This document shows, in pieces, positions 12,000 to 22,458 of a stretch of DNA of 64,000 nucleotides. Source of the stretch: Galerina marginata (lineage: Eukaryota > Basidiomycota > Agaricomycetes > Agaricales > Galerinaceae); the NCBI GenBank assembly GCA_023014335.1, contig JAECYW010000012.1, positions 372,001 through 436,000 of the forward strand, written 5' to 3'. Position 1 is the stretch's first letter; each line of letters opens with the position of its first letter. The position numbers and the translations under genes were made by a program. Under the pieces are notes generated by a model. It saw only the letters and a list, made by a program, of their open reading frames with translations. It searched no databases and had not been told where the DNA came from.

Positions 12000-12500
12000 C
12001 ATTTTTCGTGCCTCCACGGCCACCGAGGTCGACAAATTCCTTCCTGGGGCGGGCTGCACCCATCCCTCCGCAGCCTTTTCTGTTTGCTTTGATTGCCGCG
12101 ATATTGACCTGAAGGGTGTGCGAATGCCATTGACAACGCTGTGCGGGCAAACCAATCGCGAGGGCTCGAGGCTGCCATAAATCATTCAGTTGAGTATCAC
12201 TTTCTTGTAAAGCTCAAAAATTTGCCAACCTTTATATAGGACCCTTCTCCCTCTACCAATGATTATGCGTTCCGCTGAGGCTGCCGTCAGTTAACTGGAC
12301 GATTAGGCAGCCTTTCAAATGGACAAGGTGGCTCGTCATGAATTTCTACTCGCCTCTTTTCCAGCCCATGTTAAGCTTGAGACTTTGTCGTGTTCAGTGT
12401 CGACTTTCAGCCTCCTGCCCTCGCTCGCTCGCCCACTTTTTTCTTGGCCCCCAACTCGCGATTGCCACCCTCACCTTCCAAGCCGCGGCGTGCTTCCACG
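12000..12500 (+). repeat. Degenerate repeated segment, copy 2
   Basis: Direct repeat of 7735-8250, beginning about 70 bp after the right end of the Harbinger element. It could encode a peptide with FLPGAGCTHP, DIDLKGVRM and CGQTN, matching copy 1 in order. No complete gene can be assembled. Confidence 0.45.
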
Positions 12501-13650
12501 CAGCAGCCTGTTGCCTCCTGAATAACACCACGTCTCCCACCCCAGCTCTTTGCTTGAAGCATTGCCCACCTGCCATCTGGTGATCTTGCAATTGACTACT
12601 TCCGGTAGTCGTCATCGTCGCCGTTGCCCGTGACATCAGCAAATCCTGCAGCTACTGTACAGCCCCATTGCGTCACAGCTGAGGTATTAACTTTGCAGCT
12701 ACCCGTGCAAGTTATGCAGCGGCTGTGCCTTGCCCCAGAGAGCTGTACAGTCGCGTAGATACACTGGCACTCCATAGCACCCCACAGTGTCACCAAGTTC
12801 ATTTCCAGCACTCCCTAGGCGCGCCTAGATCCTAATATGGCATTCTACAGATGAGGTTCTTTTTATTTCGGTTTTCAGTAAATAGCACGGGGACTTGTTG
12901 CCAGTGTACGGATACGGATTTATTGAAGAAATACTAAGTACATATGTACAATTATCTTTTGGTTTAACGGATGCTACTTCACTCGGACTCGTGGGTGCCA
13001 AGAAGCCCGGTACTAAGCTGTATGATTAAATCTCAGGGCGATACAAACTCATTTTTGCCTATGTTTTTTCATAATTACCGGGCGTGGTTTCATACTTTTT
13101 CTGCCAGTGACAACTCCCTCGAAGTCATTTCATTTAATTTCGGAGATGAGAACTCGTCAGGTAGTTTATTTAAACTTCGGAAATGGCTTATTTACTACCA
13201 TCTTCCTTAGATCCCATTAGATTTGTGCCTCAAAATGAAATTTACTTTACATAGGTTGTCCCAGTATGCCGGAGAACACTGAACTGACCCACTAGAGAAG
13301 TAAATTTAATTTATTTACAATTTTAGAGCTGTAGTTTACCCGTTTCATTAAATATTTCATAGAGATCGCGTATTGACACCTAATGAGTTCAAGAAAATTA
13401 ATGATTCCGGATGTGATATTTACTGATGAAAGGCTCGCGGCAAATAATGGAATCACGCTGCTGGTAAGAATGAAATGCGTCGGCGAGAATGAAAAATGAG
13501 ATGGCCAGGTAAGCGGAATGAATCCAGTTCTTACCGAGCTTATACCAGTGTACTGTGTAAGCAATTATCGAGGAATGAATGAAACAAGTTGCACCTACCA
13601 GTGGCAAAGAGTGAGCCTACGTGCACCTGGCAATGTGGGCGCCTCTGTCA
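12501..13650. other. AT-rich intergenic region
   Basis: No gene recognised. It becomes AT-rich after about 12830. Short frames show no motif. Confidence 0.4.
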
Positions 13651-13659
13651 CACTAACCT

Positions 13660-14517
13660 TCCGCGATATGCGTGAACACAGCATGAACGACTGCATTTGG
13701 GTCATAGCCAAACAACGGGATGAAGCGCCAGATTTTAGCATTATGCTTGAGGAGGTAATGGCCATCCTTACTCTGAAATATTCCAAGGTTTGATCTCTGC
13801 TGAATGGGATTAGTTGGGGAAATAACAGACAAACATGGTGGACATTTGAATATGGGTATAGCTCTCAAACGCGACTCCGCGTTAGCGATAATCATCTTCC
13901 AATCTTTCCTAGTGTGGAGAGCGCAATCGTCGCGTAATGTACGCCATTGGACCCAAGCCGACTTCATGTCCTTGATTTTAAGATCGCCAGATTTGGCCCT
14001 TCTCTATGTCTTCCTCGATCGTCTTTGAGGCGGTTGGATTAGGGGTAAGCGGCGCTACAGATTTGGGATGTAATGAGATGGTTCTGTTGCAGACGCCATT
14101 GATTTTGGCTTTTGCAAGGCGCGTCGCGAGCTTGATAGCAAGTGGGTCGGACTCGGATAGGTCGGAAGGCCTATGCACCGAGTTTTGAGACGTAAGACGC
14201 GTCCATGCAACAGCGATGGTTGAGATGCACGCGGGATATCTGCCTAACTCATACTGAACAGCACTCAGGTTCGAGGGGTACTTTGGCTCGTGGGGGTTGA
14301 TTTTTGTGGCCTGTAAATCAACCGATATCAAAAACTTTGTTGAGAAAAGGCGAACGAAAGGAAATCACCTCCTGAAAGCACTTTTGAGCTCTGGAAAAAA
14401 CGAAGGAGCGTTTCAACACAGGAAACATGCTGAAAAAAAAAACATTAGGTGTACTCACTGAAGGTAATTTCCTCCCTTATAATAGGTATTTCCTTCCTGG
14501 TTAGCTATTTCTGCCAT
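13660..14517 (-). pseudogene. Frameshifted copy of the TPR-type gene
   Basis: About 90 percent identical to the gene at the window start, with the same first exons: 14517-14459, 14390-14369 and from 14310. A 17-bp deletion near 14000 removes the codons for roughly FAVLER and shifts the frame, so the copy stops soon after EEDIEK. The next donor, GTGAGT in the first copy, reads ATGTTT here. Further downstream a protein-like stretch remains (KIWRFIPLFGYDPNAVVHAV, about 13780-13680), which shows what follows exon 3 in the parent gene. Most likely a dead segmental duplicate. Confidence 0.75.
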
Positions 14518-15045
14518 CCGAACTTCGGAGAATGAGGCCCTCGATGGATATGGGCACAATGAGCAATTGAAATCAAGACAGAAAGATAACAGTGAGTTGC
14601 GGTTCTATAAACGGACATCGCGGTCTACGCGGCTACTTCCGGTCAACAAGATTTTCACAGCGGGGGCATGTCCTCATCGTCAAAAACTATTAGTATTGGA
14701 CGGACCCAGTGATAGACCCACAGACATTAGAGAATTGACATTGAGGCCCTCGGGTGATTCAGCCAATTCCATAAAGCGGACCTTGCTCGATGGTGTTGAG
14801 AAAGTGAAAGCACACGGTCGAGAGGCGAGTTTAGATACAGTGAACAGGGAGTCCAGAGTACCGCAGTCTGAGCACAATAATTAGTGATAATATATTGTCC
14901 GCGGCTAAATGACAATATCGATAAATTTACAGAAAGCAATGTAAAAGCAATACTTTTAAGGAAAAATTGCCCAGACCAAATTTCCCGAGTTGTTAGTTGA
15001 CTAAGTGGATGATACGGGAGGACTCACTCGATGCAAAAACAGAAT
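14518..15045. other. Intergenic, possible remnant
   Basis: Opposed frames at 14567-14884 overlap. Neither has a recognisable domain. The minus frame has slightly more protein-like composition but no start or splice context I can support. Confidence 0.3.
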
Positions 15046-16108
15046 TTAAGATGCCAGCACAGGCGCAGGTCCCAGTTCAAGTTCTCCAGCCGTTTGAAGG
15101 AATGATGCCTCTTCGGCGTCAAAGCATAACTGTGCAAGCCCCAAATCGTGGAGTCTGGTCATCTTTACGAGCATCCCCAGGGTGCGACTAACATCGTTTA
15201 TTGTAACGACTTCTCCAGGCCCGTTCAGGAGCTCCCAGGCGTCATCGTCCATTTCGTCCCCCATGGAACCCCATGCGGACCTGATCGCTCCTGGAAAGTT
15301 AAATGATGCAACAATAAAACAGACAGGAGAGCCTAGGGGAATCGTTCATTCGTTTGAATAATTAGGAATAAAGAGTAACGAACATAGACCGCTAATTTTT
15401 TGCTCCCTAAGAAGTTCCGGCGACATGGATTTGTCACTAGGAACACCTTCGTCTATAAGATCAGGCAGGGCGTCACCGACCCGGTATAGTCGTTGGCACG
15501 ATGGGCACACACGGCTGTGCGACCGGCTTTTGTTGTACCACAAAATCTTCGCAGGGAAAGTAAGTAAGGTTAGAGGCGTTAACAGTACCAACATACTAGG
15601 GCAGTTTCGTCTGGCAATACGGTGCTTAGCATCTGTAGCACCTCCTCCTGGGCGAATTCCGCACATAGCGGATCCTAGAAGGTCATCAGAGTTGACAACA
15701 AGCTGGCCTTGTTGGTGTGCTTACCTCTAATGTAGGTGGTTGGGCAAAGAACGACGACATAAAAGCTCGTGGGTCCCGAACACGAGGCCCATTTCCAGGA
15801 TCGTATATGAAAGGTTCTTGGAACAGCACCTCTTCGACTATTCTTGGGACGTCCTCTTCAACTTTTGATAACTCCTTCCTCAAATCATGGAAGTCGAAAG
15901 AAACAGGAGATGGGGTTCTCAAAGACGATGGCGAGGGTGAAATCGAAGATGATGTATTGGAGTTGCTACGTCGCCTTTGTTGATGGAAGTCACAAACTCT
16001 GGATTCATCTACAGGTTTTCGGAGGAGTTCTGGCGATGTTCTGTTTCCTCTTTTGAGATTTCTGCCACGAGGTTTAGCCTTGCGCTTGTTGTTGCGTGGA
16101 CCAGGCAT
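15046..16108 (-). CDS. Conserved Agaricomycete protein of unknown function
   Basis: Four exons: 16108-15725, 15674-15597, 15546-15384 and 15332-15046; 912 nt, 303 aa. It opens with a basic, nuclear-signal-like stretch (GPRNNKRKAKPRGRNLKRG) and a Ser/Pro-rich segment. A conserved body follows: DPLCAEFAQEEVLQML, a small Cys-containing patch (SRVCPSCQRLYRVGD ... GLCSPVCF) that could bind zinc with CxxC and CxxxC spacing, and a C-terminal leucine-rich helix (LGMLVKMTRLHDLGLAQLCF). I recall similar uncharacterised proteins across Agaricomycetes but no named family. The start at 16108 is preferred over an upstream TTG. It is divergent from the hydrolase pair, sharing a 546-bp promoter region. Confidence 0.75.
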
Positions 16109-16654
16109 AGCGTTAAATGAAAACAGCAAGCAAGGCCGGTCGAAAGCTGTCAGACCTATCGTGAGAAAGAATATCGCGTCCCGTCACAAATGAAACGCGA
16201 CCGTGACAGAGGTGGGTCACGTGCAAAAAATATGGGCCCGACACATGCAACTTGACCTTGACCGTCATCCAAAGGCTGCCTGCCATCTTGAGCCCAAATC
16301 GAATTTGCCTGAAACTCCCAACTATGTAACAGAATTTCTGATCACAACACTTCATGCTGGCTGGCTCAACGACATAATATTTTCAGGTCATTTCAAACAA
16401 ACTTGAACTACGCCGCCGGAGATTGATGCCTGCCAGCTTCTCAAGACTGCGTTCCGTCTCGAGTTATCCGATGGGATAGCTGAATTCTGAAATCCACTGG
16501 CGATCATGAAAAATTCCCAGATAGGGAAAATTATTTAAGCCCATGGCATATTAATAAGGACTCCGGGGCACCGCGCTTCCGCTGTTTTTCCCTGGTTCCC
16601 TCCATTACCCACTACTGCCTATTGGCCGTTGTTGTCTCTCTATCTGCCGACGAT
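16109..16654. promoter_or_regulatory. Shared upstream region of divergent genes
   Basis: 546 bp between the two divergent starts. It contains AT-rich stretches (TTATTTAAG near 16532, TATTAATAAGG near 16548) within 125 bp of the plus-strand gene start that could serve as its core promoter, and a CACGTG at 16217-16222. Position is the main evidence. Confidence 0.3.
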
Positions 16655-17918
16655 ATGCCCGCTGGTCCTGATGGCGGTCGAGTACAACCCAGGAATCAGC
16701 TCTCGTTATGGGAATGGATTACGATGGTTCTCATCTTTCTCCAACTACGTGGGTGTTGCCTGATTACAGTCATAGTACTTGAGCTCACCAATTCTCCTTC
16801 ATTCTTCTAGCGGTCGTGCTCTTATGGGCATTCGTTAAGTCTCCCTTCTCGGAACTTGGGAGGTCTCAGAGCTGAAGCGAGTGCTAATCGACCGGGCTAT
16901 GCTTTGGTTGTTTGTGAACTTGAACAGAAGGCAGATACGCGCGGTCTATGGAGAGGCATGGGGCACGTACCATGCTTACATGAAGTCGAAGAAATGTGAT
17001 CCTGTTGTGGAAGAAGTCGGAGAGGGTGGAAAGTTACTTTGGATTACTTCGAAAGGGGTTGGTCGAGTTATCCTGTATGTTCACGGCAAGTTTCTTCCCT
17101 TCTATGTGGCTCGAATTCTTCCTCAACTTTTGCAGGAGGCGCCTTGTTATTCGGACCCTTCAAAGCGTCACTGATCTTCTGGAATCATATTCAAGAAAAC
17201 CTTCAAAAGAGAGGGAAACTGACAGGAGTTGCCCTTATGAATTATTGTGAGTATTTATGAGGAGATATAGCTGCTGCAAGCGACTTACATGACCCAAGCA
17301 CTTGTCCCCGATGCGACCTTCCCCACACAACTCAAGCAAATTGTCCTTGCTATTCAACATCTCATCAAGTCCGGAGTGAGGCCTGGAAATATACAGCTCG
17401 TTTGCGATTCAGCTGGCGGACTGCTCATCCACCAAGTTCTATCTCATATCCTTCACCCAGTGGACGGCGTTCCAAAGTTAACATTGACCGCTCCCCTAGG
17501 CGGAGTCTTCATGATGTCTCCTTGGGTAATAACCCTCGACGACGACATATATCATACAAACGACGGCGCAGGAGATATTTTATCCGCGTCGGCGTTGTTA
17601 TACTGGGGTACCAAGATCCACGAAGGTGTTCCTCCGTTGGCGAAACCTTATCTGAACGCGACTGGCGCGCCGGAGGACTGGTTGAAAGGGATCGACAAAA
17701 TCGTGAAAAGGATTTTGATTTCTGATGGCGCGGTAGAGGTCCTTCGAGACGCGGTGATCAAATATTCGACGAGTGTCAAGAAGTATCACAAGAACGCGGT
17801 CCTCTTCATGCAAGACTTCGGAGCTCATGACGAAACCTTTATAATATTCTTCGCAGGCGAACAAGACCATAAATTAACACCCTTCTTGCTTGATTGGTTG
17901 GACCAAGGCTTCTCTTAG
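16655..17918 (+). pseudogene. Alpha/beta-hydrolase (HSL type), copy 1, one-base deletion
   Basis: Exons 16655-16748, 16811-17085, 17136-17246 and 17299-17918 correspond one to one to those of the next gene. Exon 2 is 275 nt against 276: near 16871 the sequence reads AGCTGAAGCG where copy 2 has AGCTGGAAAAG, which puts a TGA in frame. Other parts look functional: YVHGG oxyanion motif, CDSAGG nucleophile motif (Gly replaced by Cys at its first place), GAHDETF with the likely catalytic His. Intron 2 uses a GC donor (G|GCAAGT..TGCAG). Unless a sequencing error explains the lost base, the gene would make only a short N-terminal peptide. Tandem duplicate of the next gene, about 75 percent similar. 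Confidence 0.75.
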
Positions 17919-18332
17919 GTACCAGTGTTTCTCGCCCGTCTTTCCAGCTCGCTCATTCATTTGATACCTACTGGACGCTGTCCCTGTATTTATTCGTGAA
18001 CAAATTACCAGATTTGCTTCGATCACAATTAGAATTCCAAACTTTCTGGAGTTTGCATTACAAGAAGGCTCTGGTGCCCACCAGTAAAGACTTTTCCCAA
18101 GGTAAGTGTCTAAACATATAAATAATTGTTTGCATTACTAAGTTTGAACTTACTCCCGCTTCATATCCGCTGATTATCTGACATGCCTGACGGTGGCGCC
18201 TCAAAATTCTTCCCACCTAGCAGGCATAGCATCCAGCACAACGCAAGCATTTTGACCCCAAGTTCCAACGACGACCATCCTTGGTTGCCCCTACGGTTGC
18301 GCTCCTCTCGTCTCGCGTACCATCTCTCGATT
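17919..18332. other. Spacer between tandem hydrolase genes
   Basis: 414 bp holding the 3' end of copy 1 and the promoter of copy 2. No gene seen. Confidence 0.4.
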
Positions 18333-19583
18333 ATGGGTTCTAGACCAGTACTTCCGAGGAACAAACTCTCAGCCTGGGAATGGACCAAATTGATTCTGAT
18401 TGTCGTCCCCTTGCGTGAGTGCCAGGTAATATCGCCACACCTGGTTCACCAAACTTTATCCCTGTTTAGCGGCCATTCTCCTGTGGGACATGCTGAAGTC
18501 GCCTTTCTCGGAGCTTGGGAGGTCCAAGAGCTGGAAAAGAGTGTTGCTCGACTCTGCGACGCTTTGGCTCGCCATAAATCTGAACAGAAGGCAACTACGT
18601 GCAGTCTTCGGAGAGGCATGGGGCACGTACCATGCTTACATGAAGTCAAAGAAGCTAAAGCCAGTTGTGGAAGAAACTGGTGATGGTGGGAGGTTGCTTT
18701 GGATCGGGCCTAAGAGGACTGAGCGAGTTATCCTGTATATCCATGGTACGTATAACTTATTGACTCAGTCTCTTGACTAATATCTTATTTCTGGTAGGTG
18801 GGGCGTTTTTGTTCGGACCCTTGGAATCGGGGCCGATTCTCTGGGGTTACATCCAAGATAACCTTCAAGAGAGAGGAAAGCCCACTGGAGTGGCTTTCTT
18901 GAATTATTGTGCGTATAGAAGATCAATTATACCTATTAGAAAATCTAATTTATATGATTCAAGCACTTGTACCAGATGCGATCTTCCCTACGCAGCTCAA
19001 ACAGGCCGTACTCGCCATTCAACATCTCATTGGCTCAGGGGCGGCTCCAGAAAATATCCAACTCACTGGCGATTCAGCTGGGGGACTAATCATCCACCAA
19101 ATTTTCTCCCACATCCTTCACCCTGTGGATGGCGTTCCAAAGCTGAAGTTGTCTGCTCCTCTTGGTGGCGCTTATATGATGGCCCCATGGGCGACAACGG
19201 TCGACGATGAAGTGTACCATACGAACGACCACGCCGGAGACGTGGTAACGGCGTCGGTATTGTTATACTGGGCCAGCAAGATGTATGAAGGCGTTCCCCG
19301 GTCGGCGATGCCGTATCTAAATGCAAATGGCGCCCCAGACGACTGGTTAAAGGGGATTGACAAAGTCGTGAATCGGATTTTGATTAGCGCCGGCGGTGCA
19401 GAGGTTCTTCGAGACGCCGTAATCAAATATTACAAAACTATTGAGAAACACCACAAGAATACGACATTCTTCTTGCAAGACAAAGGCGCTCACGTCGAAA
19501 CCTTTTTGTTATTGCTCGTTCGTGACCAAGATACGAAATTTGCGCCTTTCTTACTGGAGTGGCTGGAACAAGGGTTTTCATAA
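18333..19583 (+). CDS. Alpha/beta-hydrolase fold esterase, HSL type, copy 2
   Basis: Four exons: 18333-18414, 18470-18745, 18798-18908 and 18964-19583; 1089 nt, 362 aa. A hydrophobic N-terminal segment (residues about 17-33) suggests a membrane anchor. The catalytic domain has the HGG oxyanion motif (119-121), nucleophile Ser194 in GDSAGG and likely catalytic His333 in GAHVETF. The usual acidic region reads GGAEVLRD, so the acid is probably the Glu or Asp there. Such enzymes hydrolyse short acyl or acetyl esters; the substrate cannot be read. In Agaricomycetes close relatives often sit in tandem, as here. The start ATG follows a long leader and gives the same exon layout as copy 1. Confidence 0.88.
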
Positions 19584-20378
19584 CGTCGGACGACACTTGC
19601 TCCAGTAGGAACACTGGAAAGCTGGTAGCATCTAATATATTCTTGATGGAAGATAAAATCTGCCTCGCATTGTCACGAATTGAGCTGCAAAGGTCCAAGC
19701 AGCTTTGACGAAATATATTGGTTGACCTTCTATGTAGACTCCTTCCGAGATACTCAACAATCGCCTCTCCAGAGTAGCACCATCAGGTCATTGGAATGAG
19801 GGATACCACTAAACCAAGAGCATATCGCCATTCCCATACAACTTGAAGGAACAGCCTAGTGGCCGAAAACAGCTTGTTCGGAAAAGGTTGCAATTCAGTG
19901 ATTTCCGAGTCGGTACTCAGGAAGGAGGAGATCTACTTGGTACGGAAGGGCTGTGTTCACAGCCTCCAGGAATTACTAGTGTCCACTCATTAGATCGCGG
20001 CCATTTCATGAGAACTGTCGTAGTCGGAAACTCGACAATTTTCCGATGGAAGAATGTTCACTCTGTTCAATGGCAGTTCAACGATAAAGGCCGCTCCACG
20101 GTTGATCATGATTCTGAAGTTTTGATGTTCCTAAGGTCATCCAGACTACATGGAAGGCAATGATAGTCCGACAGTGTTTTATGTCGGTGAGCAGTGGTGA
20201 GCACCTTCTACTTGACTACATGGAGATGTTTCAGGACTGTCGACTCGACCCGGAGAGAGATTGGGATTCAAGAATATTTGCCTCTTATACCAGGAATATA
20301 AATGCCATCAAGCCAATGAGCACAAACACAGTTGTTCAATTGATCTGTCTTAATGCGACGAAAGCCAGGGTGCCATTA
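19584..20378. other. Intergenic, no gene recognised
   Basis: Two open frames (19843-20163 and 20160-20399, plus) have no recognisable motif or splice support. Confidence 0.35.
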
Positions 20379-20675
20379 CAGCTGCATGCAAAAACGTAGG
20401 CACATTTCGAAATTCGAACTCGTGCGCCTGTGTTTGTGTAAACAACCCCGTTTTGGTAGCCCGAGGGAGTCGTGCCTCCCGAGGGCCGACAATGTCCTCA
20501 TTCGATAACCGACATGGGGAATGTGGAGCAACTACCCCACCACTACCACTAATGGAGGAGCCCAGGGAAGTTTAAGGGTTCTCGCACCACTTCAGCTACC
20601 AAAACCGGCTGTTTATGCAAACACAGGCGCACGAAGTGGAATATTGGAATGTGCCTAGGTTTTTGCATGCAGCTG
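20379..20675. mobile_element. MITE with long terminal inverted repeats
   Basis: A 297-bp element whose ends are inverted repeats of about 80 bp (CAGCTGCATGCAAAAAC at the outer tip; inner block ending GTTTTGGTAGC), with several substitutions. It is flanked by TA on both sides (20377-20378 and 20676-20677), fitting a TA target duplication as in Tc1/mariner-like elements. It has no coding capacity. Confidence 0.75.
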
Positions 20676-20677
20676 TA

Positions 20678-21181
20678 AATTTGCGTTAAATTTGCATTGA
20701 CATAAAATACACTCGGAAGTCTGTGTTGACCATTACTGGGCGAAATTCTACTGAATACTCACTCGTAGTCGTTGTACATGTTTAACGTTTATTTCTTTAA
20801 CCTGTACATATAAACAGTTATCCACTGAGTCGGGTTGAAGTGGTTGGAATGAGCAGTACTTTGGCAGGCCGTAATACTAGTGACAAACTCTGAGGACAAG
20901 AAGTTTGAAGTGGGCCAAACCACAGATTAAGCCAGAATAGGTACTAGTAGGACCGATTTTGCTTATCCCTTGTACGAGATACATATGCATACTATGTAGA
21001 TAGGGTTTCGACTTGATTTCCAACTCGGATGCGCGACCTATTAATAGGTCGCGACGCGCGTCTGCACGTGACCAATCGGAGTCGAACATCCAATGCATGG
21101 ACCTGCATGGACCAACTCTGCTCGTTGCCCTCAAATTTACGCTCCAATTTAAATTGTTGTCCTTGCCTACATTCCAAGAAC
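20678..21181. promoter_or_regulatory. Upstream region of the HNH gene with palindromic motif
   Basis: No gene. A block at 21031-21072 contains a perfect palindrome (GCGACCTATTAATAGGTCGC), then GCGACGCGCGTC and GCACGTGAC. A related block lies just after the gene at 22563-22606. CACGTG is a bHLH site and ACGCG resembles an MBF-type site, so a regulatory role for this gene is plausible. Confidence 0.35.
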
Positions 21182-22458
21182 ATGACCTCGTTGCCACGCC
21201 AAGCTCCTCAGAGACTTCAAGATATTGCCCACGTCCAGAGCGCGTATAAGATCTGCTTGAGACTGGAGGAGTCTCTTCAAATGGACGCTGACAACGGCGA
21301 CGACGTCAAAAAAGAACTAGTATATGTTCGAACCCTTGGCTATCTTATGCACTACGTGCCCACAGATCTAGGATTGAAAAAGGTCGTCGAAGAGATCGCC
21401 TCGTCCGTCGACGATTCCGCCATTCTCGCTGTTGGGCAAATGTACTACGACCACTTTATAAGAGCTTGTACGTTTTCAAACCTACTCGCGCAAATGCCAA
21501 TTGACGTGATCGCCAGTTCGAGCCAATAGGGCTCACATACCAACACCCTCCAATTATTCGTCTCCGGCGGCCCGTCGCTCATTTGACAAGACACAAGACT
21601 GGGTCAATCATGAAACCATGCCGGAGGTTCCTCAATCCCATTCTCAGGCCAAAAACCATGTCTGTCCTGACCTCCCTTTCTACAAAACATCGTTTATTAA
21701 TTTCTTCAGGCCCTTTTACGCGATGGACATCGTTGCGTCGTGACTGGGCATTATGACACGAACTCGGTAATGGCGATCAAAGAGCTGAAGGAGGTAGTTG
21801 AATCGGACCCCAGCACAATGGTAGAACGCACGCAGTGTGCGCACATATTCCCCGACTGGCCCATCGAACCAAACACAGCCGAAGTATGTCCCTGTTTATT
21901 TAACTTCTTAACTCTTGATAAAGATTGTCTTCGTATAGCGGCAGTATGCAGCGTCGATGTGGGCAGTGTTGTATGGTTTTGGGTATGAAAACCTTCCAGA
22001 TGAACTGAACGGTTCGAAAATCCACCGCTTGGGAAACATTATGACCTTGGTTCTTGGATTTCACATGGCTTTTGATGAAATGGATATTTGGTTTGCTGCA
22101 ACAGTGCGTTTGACGTAACCTTGATTGATTATACTATGTACATGACACCTCTTATCAGGAAGAAATGAACAGATACAAACTCGAAGCGTCAGATCCACTA
22201 TTCCTACGCGGCTATCCGGAATTTGTCACTTTCACCACACATGATCCAGAGAAATATCCGGTTCCATCCCCAACTTACCTCGCTATTCATGCCGCATGCG
22301 CCAAGGTAGCTCATTTATCAGGAGCGGCTGCGCGCATCGACGAGTTCTATCGAGACATGGAGGATCGGGAGACCCTCGACCCGAACGGCGCCTCTGCAAA
22401 TATGTTAGAACATGCCATTTTTGAACTACAGGTAGCTGGATATGAAGTTACCACTTGA
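21182..22458 (+). CDS. HNH nuclease-type protein (HNH_2)
   Basis: Five exons: 21182-21467, 21517-21659, 21710-21883, 21939-22103 and 22159-22458; 1068 nt, 355 aa, phases consistent. Residues 1-about 140 are a helical N-terminal part. The HNH_2 region follows (LLRDGHRCVVTGHYD, then QCAHIFPDW with the metal-type His, then ELNGSKIHRLGNIMTL and FHMAFDEMDIWF). The C-terminus has the usual YKLEASDPLFLRGYP and PSPTYLAIHAACAKVAHLSGA blocks. This family is large in Agaricomycetes. Its nuclease activity is predicted from the HNH fold and its biological role is unknown. Not visibly damaged. Confidence 0.85.

Noticed and set aside
12640..12770. Pair of CTGTACAG-containing stretches that looked like an inverted repeat
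   Set aside because: The core is a self-palindrome; flanking bases do not pair.
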